Source: Coleofasciculus sp. FACHB-1120 (GTDB lineage Bacteria; Cyanobacteriota; Cyanobacteriia; Cyanobacteriales; FACHB-T130). Taken from it: 50,720 nucleotides of DNA. The DNA lies in NCBI RefSeq assembly GCF_014698845.1, contig NZ_JACJTV010000039.1, positions 1 through 50,720 on the forward strand, written 5' to 3'. The position numbers and the translations under genes were made by a program. Within the stretch, counting starts at the first letter, position 1; each line of letters opens with the position of its first letter. Below the pieces are notes generated by a model. It was not told where the DNA came from. It was given only the letters and a program-made list of their open reading frames with translations, and made no database searches. Shown here one piece after another: positions 25,901-36,511 of this stretch.

Positions 25901-26797
25901 GTGAATCGGGAAGTCATTGGCATTGATTTGGGAGGAACGGCGATTAAGCTGGGGAGGTTCCGCGAGGATGGGACTTGCTTGGAGTCGTTGAGTGTGGCGA
26001 CACCGCAACCGGCAACACCGACAGCGGTTTTGGATGCGATGATAGAAGCGATCGCTCGTGTCGATCCACAAAGACACGCGATCGCGCTTGGTATCGGTAC
26101 CCCTGGCCCCGCCGATGCATCCGGTAGAATTGCTAGAGTAGCGATTAACCTGGCAGGCTGGCATGATGTGCCCCTCGCAGACTGGTTAGAAGCCAAAACA
26201 GGTTTACCCACAGTTCTCGCTAATGATGCTAACTGTGCTGGGATGGGAGAAGCTTGGTTAGGGGCTGGACGCCATTACCGGAATTTGATTCTGCTAACAC
26301 TCGGTACAGGTGTGGGGGGCGCGGTTATCCTAGATGGGAAGCTGTTTGTGGGTCATCAAGGTACCGCCGCTGAGCTAGGATTAATTACTTTAAATCCAGA
26401 TGGTCCACCCTGTAATAGTGGGAATCAAGGCTCTTTAGAGCAATATGCCTCAGTACCAGCCATTCGCCGCCGGACTGGCTTAGAACCAGAGGAACTAGGA
26501 AAGTTGGCAAGCGCAGGCGATCGCCAAGCCTTAGAATTTTGGCAAAGCTACGGACGGGATCTCGGTGTTGGATTATCGAGTCTCATCTATGTTTTAACGC
26601 CGGAAGCGATTGTCATTGGCGGCGGTGTTAGTGCAAGCGCAGAATTTTTCTTTCCCGCTGCACTTGCAGAGATTGAGCAGCGGGTGCTGAAGAGTTCCCG
26701 TGACGGTTTGCACCTGTTAAAAGCTGAGTTAGGCAACCAAGCTGGAATAGTTGGGGCGGCAAAATTGGCTTGGCAAATCTTGAGGACTGAGGGTTGA
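25901..26797 (+). CDS. ROK-family sugar kinase (glucokinase-like)
   Basis: 298 residues from GTG at 25901, preferred because AGAAGAG lies eight bases upstream and the protein then begins MNREVIGIDLGGTAIKLGRF; the frame stays open to a TTG at 25877. The N-terminal phosphate loop is IGIDLGGTAIK; a second ATP motif is LLTLGTGVGGAVILDG. The catalytic Asp is in LANDANCAGMGEAWLGAG, and GHQGTAAELG is the family motif near the sugar site. The usual ROK zinc motif CxCGxxGC is replaced by CNSGNQGS with one Cys, so zinc binding is probably lost. The protein probably phosphorylates glucose or a related sugar in the cytoplasm, and no DNA-binding domain is present, which argues against a ROK repressor. Confidence 0.9.
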   Translation: MNREVIGIDLGGTAIKLGRFREDGTCLESLSVATPQPATPTAVLDAMIEAIARVDPQRHAIALGIGTPGPADASGRIARVAINLAGWHDVPLADWLEAKTGLPTVLANDANCAGMGEAWLGAGRHYRNLILLTLGTGVGGAVILDGKLFVGHQGTAAELGLITLNPDGPPCNSGNQGSLEQYASVPAIRRRTGLEPEELGKLASAGDRQALEFWQSYGRDLGVGLSSLIYVLTPEAIVIGGGVSASAEFFFPAALAEIEQRVLKSSRDGLHLLKAELGNQAGIVGAAKLAWQILRTEG

Positions 26798-26862
26798 AGA
26801 TTGGGGGCTGAGCATTGGGGATTGAGGAGTGTCGGCCTCAGCACTTGTGTTCTCAGCACTGG

Positions 26863-27279
26863 TTAAAGTGAGTGCCCGGTTTTCTGTTTGATATATTCCA
26901 AAATTTTTTGATAGGAATCCGGGTCATTCTGCTTATTGATGATGATGGGAATGGCACTATTCGGCAACCAAAACGTGAGTCTACCGTTAGAAGAATAGGA
27001 AAAGCTACTGATGCGATTAAGATCGACTACATATTCATTCCGCTCATAATTAACTTTTATCCAAGAGGCTGCCAGTGAGTGGAAGCTAACTTGTTGGATA
27101 TAGTCCATCACTTGTTGATAGCCATCCGCGTTACTTTGACGGTTGATAATAATGGGGATGGCACTATCAGGCAACCAAAAAGTCACCTTACCGTTCGGGG
27201 TGCAAGCAAAGGCACTGATGCGGTCAAGATCGATTACATATTCATTTCGCTCATAACTAACTTTGATCCAATACGCCAC
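26863..27279 (-). CDS. small protein of two tandem copies of one ~65-residue domain
   Basis: 138 residues. Residues ~3-66 and ~73-136 align throughout without gaps: WIKVxYERNEYVxDLxRISxFxxxxNGxxTFWLPxSAIPIIINxQ, then a terminal helix with YQxxxxYIxQ. The layout (short strands, N-G turn, T-F-W-L strand, proline, I-I-I-N strand, then amphipathic helix) recalls the small FlbD-like family, but only in shape. No signal peptide, membrane helix or Cys cluster is visible. The gene lies between the ROK gene (convergent) and pyrG (upstream, same strand, about 120 bp away). Function unknown. Confidence 0.75.
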   Translation of the reverse strand: MAYWIKVSYERNEYVIDLDRISAFACTPNGKVTFWLPDSAIPIIINRQSNADGYQQVMDYIQQVSFHSLAASWIKVNYERNEYVVDLNRISSFSYSSNGRLTFWLPNSAIPIIINKQNDPDSYQKILEYIKQKTGHSL

Positions 27280-27397
27280 ATTAGCTCCTCACAAAAAGGT
27301 GAGTTCTGGCATTGACAAAGATCCCCCGCGCAAATGCTTGGTGGAACGCAGGACTTGAAGCGATCGCCTTCCGTCCTGCGGTAACTGCCAGCAATGG

Positions 27398-29612
<2,215 letters not shown>

Positions 29613-30164
29613 ATGGCTAAAGTTTACGATGAATTAAATCAGAATCTCCGAGACTTTATTCAGGAGCAGAAAATCTTCTTTACCGCGACTGCACCGAAGG
29701 AAGGTCGGATTAATTTGTCGCCTAAAGGAGTAGATACCTTCCGCTGTATTGATAATAATACAGTGGCTTACCTTGATTTAACTGGGAGTGGCAACGAAAC
29801 CTCTGCTCATTTACATGAACCTGGAAATGGGCGGATGACGATCATGTTTTGTAGCTTTTCTGAAAAACCTTTGATTCTTCGTTTGTACGGTCAGGGAAAA
29901 GTAATTTTTCCAAGACATGAAGCCTGGGACAAATTTTACTCCTTATTCACGCCAATCTTAGGAGAACGTCAAATCGTGGTACTTGAGATAAAATCAGTAC
30001 AAACTTCATGCGGGTATGGCGTGCCCATTTATGAACTGAAAGAAGAAAGAAAAACTATCAGAGACTGGGGTGAGAAAAAAGGAAAACAGGGGATTTTTGA
30101 CTATTGGTGCGAAAAGAATCAAAAGAGTATCGATGGACTACCCACAAAACTTTTACAAGATTAA
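29613..30164 (+). CDS. pyridoxamine 5'-phosphate oxidase-fold protein
   Basis: 183 residues. The N-terminal half has the split-barrel FMN-binding pattern: LRDFIQEQKIFFTATAPKEGRINLSPKGVDTFRCIDNNTVAYLDLTGSGNETSAHL, then GRMTIMFCSFSEKPLILRLYGQGKVI. This is the general PNPOx-like family (COG3576-like), a cytoplasmic flavoprotein group whose substrates are mostly unknown. The true PdxH residue set is not apparent, so vitamin B6 synthesis should not be assumed. The C-terminal ~50 residues are charged and helical (KEERKTIRDWGEKKGKQGIFDYWCEKN). It precedes the amidase gene by 55 bp on the same strand, which may only be proximity. Confidence 0.85.
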   Translation: MAKVYDELNQNLRDFIQEQKIFFTATAPKEGRINLSPKGVDTFRCIDNNTVAYLDLTGSGNETSAHLHEPGNGRMTIMFCSFSEKPLILRLYGQGKVIFPRHEAWDKFYSLFTPILGERQIVVLEIKSVQTSCGYGVPIYELKEERKTIRDWGEKKGKQGIFDYWCEKNQKSIDGLPTKLLQD

Positions 30165-30219
30165 AGAAACTTTTTTACTGAATTTATCCTCTAATTGATG
30201 TAAGGAACTGGGATTTAAA

Positions 30220-31995
30220 ATGAGAAATATCCTGGGATTGGCTGTATTAGGGGTGGTTATGGCAGCACCAGCATCTGCAAAACAATCTCTCTACGTTTCC
30301 TATCCTCCTGCTAGCCATAAAACCACCTCTGACAAAATTTTCTTAATTGGAACGGCTCCACCGCCAGGAAAAGTGTTAGTGAATGGGAAGGCGATCGCGC
30401 GGAGCAAACAGGGGCATTTTGCTCCTAGTTTTCCGTTAAAGCCGGGAGATAACCTCTTTACGGTGAGCTATCAAGGTCAAGCCGTCAAACTGAAAGTTAC
30501 GCGGATTTCCACCCAACCTGAGCCACCGAAGGGGTTGGCATTTGCCAAAGATTCCTTGACTCCATCGCAGGATCTCGCCAGATTGCCGGGTGAGTTGCTG
30601 TGTTTCGGCGCAGTTGCTCCTGCTGACGCTAATATTTCTGTAGATTTGGCGAATCAAACGATTCCTCTAACTAACCAGCAGCAAGTTGTACAGCTCCCGG
30701 CGAATTCTGCCGCCTTGACCGCACAAAATCAGCCCTATGCGGTCGCTGGGGCAGGACACTACCTCGGTTGTGCAGCGGCGGGAGCGGCGGCGGATTTGGG
30801 CCGTCCCCAGTTCAAAGTAGAAAAAAATGGGCAGATTGTGAGTCAGGAGGGACCCGCGAAGATTCAGATTCTCTCTCCCGCCCAGCTAGAGGTGGCTGAG
30901 GTGATTGTTGATGCCGGGGTCGCCAGAACCGGACCCAGCACGGATTATTCTCGTCTGACGCCGTTGCCAAAAACTACGCGAGCTACAATTACAGGTCGGG
31001 ATGGGGAATGGGTGCGCTTAGACTATGGCGGCTGGATTAACAGTAAAGAAGTTCAAATTGTCAAGGGTTCGGTGCCACCGCGATCGCTGATTCGCAGTAT
31101 TCGCGCTCGTAAGATTCCCGGTGCCACAGAAGTCATTTTTCCCTTACAAGTGCCGGTACCGCTTGTTGTGCAGCAGGGCGATCGCACGCTGACATTAACG
31201 CTGTATAACACAACGGCGCAAACGGACATCATTCGCCTCGATCCCGATCCCGTCATTTCCCGCCTGGATTGGCAACAGGTCGCCCCTGAAACCGTTCAAT
31301 ATACGTTTAATCTCAAATCTGCTCAGCAATGGGGCTATACGGTGAGATACGAAGGCACGAGCCTGATTTTATCTCTGCGCCATCCCCCTCGTCTCACGTC
31401 TGGCTCCTCCGTTCTCCGCTCTCAGTCCTCCAACAAGCCTTTATCTGGGATCAAAATTGTTCTCGATCCTGGACATGGTGGTGAAGACGGCGGCGCAGGG
31501 GGACCCACTGGCTATCCCGAAAAAGAGGTGACGCTAATCATGTCGAAGCTGATCGCCAATCAGCTGATTGCACGGGGTGCCACGGTGTACCTGACGCGGG
31601 AGGTCGATAAGGCGGTATCCCTGCCAGAACGGGTGGCAATTATTGACGCAGTGAAACCGGCTATTTCACTATCAATTCACTACAATGCCCTCCCCGATGG
31701 AGGAGACGCCCAGAATACGCAGGGTTTTGGGACTTTTTGGTATCATCCCCAAGCCCACAGCTTAGCGATGTTTTTACATAACTACATCGTGACTCAGGCG
31801 GGGCGTCCTTCCTACGGCGTTTTTTGGGATAACTTAGCCCTCGCGCGTCCTGCCTCTGCACCCTCTGTATTGCTGGAATTAGGCTTTATGAGCAATCCAG
31901 AGGAATTTGAATGGGTGGTGAATCCGCAAGCACAGCAGAAAATGGCGGTAGCGATCGCAGAAGGCGTCACCCAATGGTTCAAAGTCGCTCGGTAA
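30220..31995 (+). CDS. periplasmic N-acetylmuramoyl-L-alanine amidase (AmiC-like) with SH3b domain
   Basis: 591 residues. Signal peptide (LGLAVLGVVMAAPASA) for export to the periplasm. Residues ~30-90 form a bacterial Ig-like region (SDKIFLIGTAPPPGKVLVNGKAI). A bacterial SH3 domain follows at ~225-285 (VDAGVARTGPSTDYSRLTPLPKTTRATITGRDGEWVRLDYGGWI), then a beta-rich AMIN-like region. The Amidase_3 domain fills the last ~180 residues: zinc ligands in IVLDPGHGGEDGG, PEKEVTL and LSIHYNA, and the catalytic Glu in VLLELGFMSNPEE. It cuts the amide bond between MurNAc and the stem peptide, acting in cell separation or, in filamentous cyanobacteria, septal remodelling. It converges on the Rpn-like gene. 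Confidence 0.93.
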   Translation: MRNILGLAVLGVVMAAPASAKQSLYVSYPPASHKTTSDKIFLIGTAPPPGKVLVNGKAIARSKQGHFAPSFPLKPGDNLFTVSYQGQAVKLKVTRISTQPEPPKGLAFAKDSLTPSQDLARLPGELLCFGAVAPADANISVDLANQTIPLTNQQQVVQLPANSAALTAQNQPYAVAGAGHYLGCAAAGAAADLGRPQFKVEKNGQIVSQEGPAKIQILSPAQLEVAEVIVDAGVARTGPSTDYSRLTPLPKTTRATITGRDGEWVRLDYGGWINSKEVQIVKGSVPPRSLIRSIRARKIPGATEVIFPLQVPVPLVVQQGDRTLTLTLYNTTAQTDIIRLDPDPVISRLDWQQVAPETVQYTFNLKSAQQWGYTVRYEGTSLILSLRHPPRLTSGSSVLRSQSSNKPLSGIKIVLDPGHGGEDGGAGGPTGYPEKEVTLIMSKLIANQLIARGATVYLTREVDKAVSLPERVAIIDAVKPAISLSIHYNALPDGGDAQNTQGFGTFWYHPQAHSLAMFLHNYIVTQAGRPSYGVFWDNLALARPASAPSVLLELGFMSNPEEFEWVVNPQAQQKMAVAIAEGVTQWFKVAR

Positions 31996-32015
31996 ATACT
32001 CCTGTCGGCAGTAGG

Positions 32016-32068
32016 CTGGGCATGGGCATTCCCTTTGCAATGATTTGGGCAATGAATTCCCATCCCAG
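32016..32068. terminator. imperfect long hairpin between convergent genes
   Basis: CTGGG-c-ATGGG-c-ATTC (32016-32030) pairs with GAATTCCCATCCCAG (32054-32068), with two single-base bulges. It lies between the amidase stop (31995) and the Rpn-like stop (32086). It is probably a bidirectional terminator. Confidence 0.4.
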
Positions 32069-32085
32069 CAATACTGATTAAATGC

Positions 32086-32877
32086 CTAATCGGAAGTCTT
32101 CGCTTCTGCGGCTTGTCTAACTTGCTCAATTGTCAACCCCAAACCTTGAGCGACTTGTTCCACAGTTAACCCCAACGCCAAAAAACGTGGAACTGCTTCT
32201 AACTTAGCTTTCAATTCACCCTCTTCGACAGCGTCTTGGTAAACTCTAGTCTGCTTTAACTCACTGAATCCAAACATTGCTTCCATCTCCTGGCGAGTCA
32301 TTTGTGGAAACTTGTACAACACTATTGTCTCAATCAACTCTATAACTTGCCGCCTGACAACTTCATCAGCAATTTCTTGGGTGGCTTTGTTAAGTAGCTG
32401 CCTTGCCAACTCAGGGGCTTTATTTTTAGTCTCTACAACTAATTTCACTACGCTCACACCAAGGGATTGGTCAGCCGCTTCTCCTAATTCATCTAAATAT
32501 ATCCGTCGAATTCGCGGGCTTGTCAGTAATTCTCGATACTGGGGCTTCACACCTGGATCTAGGTTTTTACTTCTAAAAATTACCACTCCTCTCCAATCGT
32601 TAGCTCGTTCGTATTGAGATAGATAAAGGAAGATTTCTCCAAAAAAGCGCTGATAAAATCTTTCGTCGCGTTGAAATTGTACTTCTACAAAATAAATGGG
32701 TTGGTCGGCAGAATCGTCAGAGGGTAGAAATAAACCATCGATGCGAAAGGCAGTTTGTTTGACTTCAACTGAGGTGAATTGATAGGTGTTGCCAGTTGAT
32801 TCTGTTTGACCAATCACTTCAAAGAAGATGCTGGGAAAAGTTTGAAATAGGTGATAGAAAATGCTGTCGGTTTTCAC
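32086..32877 (-). CDS. Rpn-family nuclease-like protein (DUF2887)
   Basis: 263 residues from GTG at 32875-32877, giving the standard family start (MKTDSIFYHLFQTFPSIFFEVIG); the frame continues upstream through the 32906-32930 palindrome, which argues against the longer form. PD-(D/E)xK-type elements are visible: RIDGLFLPSDDSADQPIYFVEVQFQRDERFYQRFF, with Asp and the E-x-Q pair. The C-terminal region has helices ending in LGLTVEQVAQGLGLTIEQVRQA, a helix-turn-helix-like tail found in this family. These proteins are abundant in cyanobacteria and related to RpnA recombination-promoting nucleases; a defensive or selfish role is possible but not shown. Confidence 0.88.
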   Translation of the reverse strand: MKTDSIFYHLFQTFPSIFFEVIGQTESTGNTYQFTSVEVKQTAFRIDGLFLPSDDSADQPIYFVEVQFQRDERFYQRFFGEIFLYLSQYERANDWRGVVIFRSKNLDPGVKPQYRELLTSPRIRRIYLDELGEAADQSLGVSVVKLVVETKNKAPELARQLLNKATQEIADEVVRRQVIELIETIVLYKFPQMTRQEMEAMFGFSELKQTRVYQDAVEEGELKAKLEAVPRFLALGLTVEQVAQGLGLTIEQVRQAAEAKTSD

Positions 32878-32905
32878 GCTTTCGGAGCCACTATTGAAAA
32901 AACCA

Positions 32906-32930
32906 ATAGGGTGGGCACTGCCCACCCTAT
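32906..32930. repeat. ATAGGGTGGGC dispersed palindrome
   Basis: ATAGGGTGGGC (32906-32916) and its exact complement GCCCACCCTAT (32920-32930) flank ACT. It shares the GGGTGGGCA-n-TGCCCACCC core with 1394-1426. Here it separates two genes on the same strand (argZ upstream, Rpn-like downstream). Confidence 0.65.
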
Positions 32931-32946
32931 CGTGTCTACACAATAA

Positions 32947-35061
32947 TTAAGCTGATTGAGCAATGTGATAAGGACTGGTTAATTTATCCAGTTGTTGCAC
33001 TAACAGACTGAGGAATAAACCGACATCGGTGACGACACCGACGGATTCGACAGAACCGCGATCGCTCAATTTGGTGACAACGGCTGGGTTAATATCCACG
33101 CAGACCATTTTCACCCCGGCTGGTGTCATATTTCCCACCCCAATTGAGTGCAGCATCGAAGAGAGCATCAAAATCATGTCTGCACCTTGCAGCAGTTGGG
33201 AATACTCTTCCTGAGCTTTAATTAAGTCCATCTGAGTATCTGGCAAGGGGCCATCATCGCGGATGGAACCGGCAAGGCAGAAGGGAACGCCATTGCGGAC
33301 GCACTCGTACATGACACCGCTATTAATCACACCATTCTCAACGGCTTTGGCAATACTGCCATAACGGCGAATCGTGTTAATTACTTTCAGGTGATGGCGG
33401 TGTCCCCCCCGAACAGCAACGCCGCGTTTCATATCCACACCCAGCGAGGTTCCTAACATAGACTGCTCAATGTCGTGGACAGCGATCGCATTTCCTCCCA
33501 GCAACGCCTGCACATAACCTTGCCGAATCAGATGCGTCAGGTGTTCGCCGCCGCCAGTATGAATCACCACTGGCCCTGCTGTCACCACCACTTTACCGCC
33601 AGCATCGCGGATTTTGCGAAGTTCCCAGGCAACTTGTTCCACTACCAATTCCACGCGGCGTTCGCTGGAAACCCCGGCAGACATAAAGCTGAATTCTTGG
33701 GTGTTGCGCTGTTCGCGGGATTCCGTCTTCCGCACTGTGCGGATACCGACGACATCAACCACCACTTGTTCGCCAAGTTCTAAATCCCGGAGCAATTTAC
33801 ACCGTGCTACCCGTCCGTTAGGAGTTTGGGTAATTGCGATCGCGCCATCCATGCGTTGCTCTTGCACTCGCACCCACTCCCCATTGATTCTGACTTCTGT
33901 GGGATAAATGGTGGACACATAGAAATCATCTGGAGCCACCCCAGCTTGGATGACATCTTCCAGCTTGGCATCACGCTCATCTTGGGGCAAATTCACCGCA
34001 CCCAAATCGATAAGCTGCGACAAAATCGCTTCCATCACATCGTGGGAAGGAGCCGACACTTTCACTTCTGCTGAGGAGGTACTTTGCCGCTGCTCTCCCA
34101 GACTGAAGTTGAGAACCTGGAAGCTGCCCCCATTTTCGACCACTAAGTCTAAAGCACGGTTGATTAAGCCTGAGTCGAGCAAATGCCCTTCTAGGCGAAT
34201 TGTGCGACTTTCCACCGAGACATTGGCATGGACTTCTTCTCGGACGGGTTCTGTCACCCGCAGCGTCAGGCACTTAGCAGCACCCCCGGCTTTCAAAAAT
34301 TCTGTCAGCGGCGTTTCGATGACTTGGAATCCAACATCGGCAAGGCGTTTTTTGAGCGGCTCACTCGCCTTATTCATCACCACAATGTGGTCGATATTCA
34401 CCGCATTGCAGGCGAAGTTCACTGCATCCGCTTCCTCAATTGCAATCCGCTTCTCCGGCGCAACTCGCATTTCAATGACGCGGTTGGAGTAAGAATCAAA
34501 TGCGGGGGGATAGTAGAGCAAATAGCCGCCACTCAGGGGACAGAAGCAGGTATCCAGGTGATAGAACCGCTCATCCATCAGGCGCAGCGATAGCACTTCG
34601 ATGTCGAGCCACTTTGCCAGCAACGGGTGAGAATCGAGTTCTGAGCGGAAGCCGTATCCCGCCCACAACCAGCGCCCCTCTCGATCCAGCAGCGCATCGC
34701 CCGCGCCTTCAAACGGCAAGTCTTTGGGCAGTTCATGCACCTTATAGCCTTTTTCCTCGAACCATTGCTTGAAGTAAGGCTCCTCACCCTGCCGCTCTTT
34801 GTGGAAGAAGCGGCTCAGGACGACGGTATCTCCCAGCACCAGCCCAGCATTGGCTGTAAACACCATATCAGGCACACCGCGTTGGGGTGCAACCAAATCG
34901 ACAATGGCGTGTTCTTTGAGGTTGTAGTGAAGCTTTTGCCATTGCTCGACGGCGCGATCGCGCGAGGATTTGTGAATATTGCCCTCCATCCAGGGATTAA
35001 TCACATAATCCACGTCGTAATGGTCGGGAGCGCACATGAGGAAGCGGATCGAGGAGGTCAT
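32947..35061 (-). CDS. argZ: bifunctional arginine dihydrolase / ornithine-handling enzyme (ArgZ/AgrE)
   Basis: 704 residues. The N-terminal ~280 residues form a guanidine-group-modifying (amidinotransferase-like) domain that converts arginine to ornithine, CO2 and two ammonia. Residues matching the known ArgZ site are present: Asn71 (VFTANAG), His168 (FYHLD) and the nucleophile Cys264 (GGAAKCLTLR). The C-terminal ~400 residues are the LOR/SDH-type domain (TIGR00300): RTIRLEGHLLDSGLINRALD, VVVTAGPVVIHTGGGEHL, GVDMKRGVAVRGGHRHHLK, and the nucleotide-binding end region. In Anabaena AgrE this part makes proline from ornithine; in Synechocystis ArgZ feeds an ornithine-ammonia cycle. It mobilises nitrogen from arginine/cyanophycin. 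Confidence 0.95.
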   Translation of the reverse strand: MTSSIRFLMCAPDHYDVDYVINPWMEGNIHKSSRDRAVEQWQKLHYNLKEHAIVDLVAPQRGVPDMVFTANAGLVLGDTVVLSRFFHKERQGEEPYFKQWFEEKGYKVHELPKDLPFEGAGDALLDREGRWLWAGYGFRSELDSHPLLAKWLDIEVLSLRLMDERFYHLDTCFCPLSGGYLLYYPPAFDSYSNRVIEMRVAPEKRIAIEEADAVNFACNAVNIDHIVVMNKASEPLKKRLADVGFQVIETPLTEFLKAGGAAKCLTLRVTEPVREEVHANVSVESRTIRLEGHLLDSGLINRALDLVVENGGSFQVLNFSLGEQRQSTSSAEVKVSAPSHDVMEAILSQLIDLGAVNLPQDERDAKLEDVIQAGVAPDDFYVSTIYPTEVRINGEWVRVQEQRMDGAIAITQTPNGRVARCKLLRDLELGEQVVVDVVGIRTVRKTESREQRNTQEFSFMSAGVSSERRVELVVEQVAWELRKIRDAGGKVVVTAGPVVIHTGGGEHLTHLIRQGYVQALLGGNAIAVHDIEQSMLGTSLGVDMKRGVAVRGGHRHHLKVINTIRRYGSIAKAVENGVINSGVMYECVRNGVPFCLAGSIRDDGPLPDTQMDLIKAQEEYSQLLQGADMILMLSSMLHSIGVGNMTPAGVKMVCVDINPAVVTKLSDRGSVESVGVVTDVGLFLSLLVQQLDKLTSPYHIAQSA

Positions 35062-35279
35062 AAAAGAATCTCAAGTGAAATAGACAAGGGCAAACTCTTA
35101 TTGGATACAGACTTTCTATGATCCAATTCTGTAGGACTTGTTACGAAATCTTTACCTCTTATTTGTAACAGCGAAAGTCAGCTCTAGAGGCTAATGTCTA
35201 TTTTATTCTTTTACAACCCAAGGGACTTGACAAAAAGTAATTAAGTAGGAACATTTAACAGTTTGAGTGCAAATCGCTC

Positions 35280-35963
35280 CTATGTTTGATTCGCACTCCG
35301 TCGATATTGCAACAAAGCTGGAGACCAAGTAGCCTGGGCTAATAAAGGCTGTAAGTTTTTGGCAACGCGGGTGGCTAAAAGCTGGTGTCCGGCGGCATTT
35401 GGATGAATGATATCTTCCTGGCGATTTTTTGGATTATCGACAATTCCAGTTAAAACCTGTGGAATTAAATAAGCTTGTGTATCTTTAGCAACACGTTGAT
35501 AAAGTTCGTCATATTCATCTTCTATGTAGCCGAGATTGATTCCTAGCAGCACAACAATTGCTTTTTGTTGTTGAATCGAAGTGACAATTTGTCGCAAGTT
35601 CTGTTCTGTCTCTGTTTTGGGAATTTTTCGCAGAAAATCATTTCCGCCTAATTCAACAATTACCAGCCAAGGTTCTGCCGCGATCGCATCTTTTTGTAAA
35701 CGACTCAATCCCATTGCGGTTGTATCGCCGCTAACACCGCGATTCAGTATTGGTAAACCGATTTGACGACTCAACACGCTAGGAAAAGCTTCTGTCTTAT
35801 CCACGCCATATCCAGAGGCGATGCTATCGCCTAAAACGATAACTTGCTTACCAACACCGGCTTTGAGATTTTTGACATCATCGAAATTGTTGCCGCAACT
35901 GGTAACAACCAGCAGGGAAGCAAACAGCAAACTAAAGAACCACACCCAGCGGCGTTTTTTCAT
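35280..35963 (-). CDS. SGNH/GDSL-type lipoprotein esterase (TesA-like)
   Basis: 227 residues from the ATG at 35961-35963 (MKKRRWVWFF); the frame extends four codons to a TTG. A lipoprotein signal peptide ends in the lipobox LLVVTSC, so it is probably lipid-anchored in the periplasm. SGNH blocks: I VIVLGDSIASGYGV (catalytic Ser), II NRGVSGDT (Gly), III VIVELGGNDFLR (Asn), V EDIIHPNAAGH (Asp and His). This matches arylesterase/TesA-type hydrolases acting on esters or thioesters. The neighbouring argZ is unrelated in function. Confidence 0.92.
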   Translation of the reverse strand: MKKRRWVWFFSLLFASLLVVTSCGNNFDDVKNLKAGVGKQVIVLGDSIASGYGVDKTEAFPSVLSRQIGLPILNRGVSGDTTAMGLSRLQKDAIAAEPWLVIVELGGNDFLRKIPKTETEQNLRQIVTSIQQQKAIVVLLGINLGYIEDEYDELYQRVAKDTQAYLIPQVLTGIVDNPKNRQEDIIHPNAAGHQLLATRVAKNLQPLLAQATWSPALLQYRRSANQT

Positions 35964-36084
35964 ACAGTTTTCCAATTCAACTCAACGATATTGCAGAGGG
36001 TTGGCGATAGGGGCGAAGAAAGCGCGATCGCCTATGCTACTTAACCCAATATTATTAATGCGAATGCTTCGCCCCGCGCTTCGT

Positions 36085-36354
36085 CTAATGACCACTTTTT
36101 TCGGCGCGGTAAGCATCGATAATCAAATAAACGCCTTGCGCCAACATCATAAGGATGACTAATGGCAAGGATGTTCCCGACATAACTGAAATAATGCCCC
36201 CTATATCAATCAATCCTGCTTGGACAAGGAATGATACAGCGCTGGCTTTCTTAAGATTAACTGAGTCTGAGGACAGGATAAGAACAAGTAAGAGTAAAGC
36301 CTGAAGTTCTGGGTTTTCAACTATAAGTAAATATTTGAACAGGTTGGTAGTCAT
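36085..36354 (-). CDS. small hypothetical membrane protein
   Basis: 89 residues from the ATG at 36352-36354; the frame reaches a GTG at 36384. Three hydrophobic stretches: LQALLLLVLILSSDSVNL, AVSFLVQAGLIDIGGIISVM and LPLVILMMLAQGVYLIIDAY. No family recognised. It is divergent from the STAND NTPase gene with about 150 bp between, so it could be a linked membrane component or simply a neighbour. No strong ribosome site is visible at either start. Confidence 0.5.
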   Translation of the reverse strand: MTTNLFKYLLIVENPELQALLLLVLILSSDSVNLKKASAVSFLVQAGLIDIGGIISVMSGTSLPLVILMMLAQGVYLIIDAYRAEKSGH

Positions 36355-36511
36355 TTGTGGAATTGCTGAACCATACAATTCCACGAAAGCGAATTGACTA
36401 GAGAAACCGCCGAACTCTTAGGGACAGAGATTAAGTGACCCTTTCTGACCCTCATCAAACCGTGAAGCCGCCTAAGCTATTAATATCCGCAACTGCTCTT
36501 TTCCGTTGAAT

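Noticed and set aside
29613-30164. Assignment as pdxH (vitamin B6 synthesis)
   Set aside because: The fold is right, but the C-terminal substrate-binding signature of PdxH is not visible, so only the family name is given.
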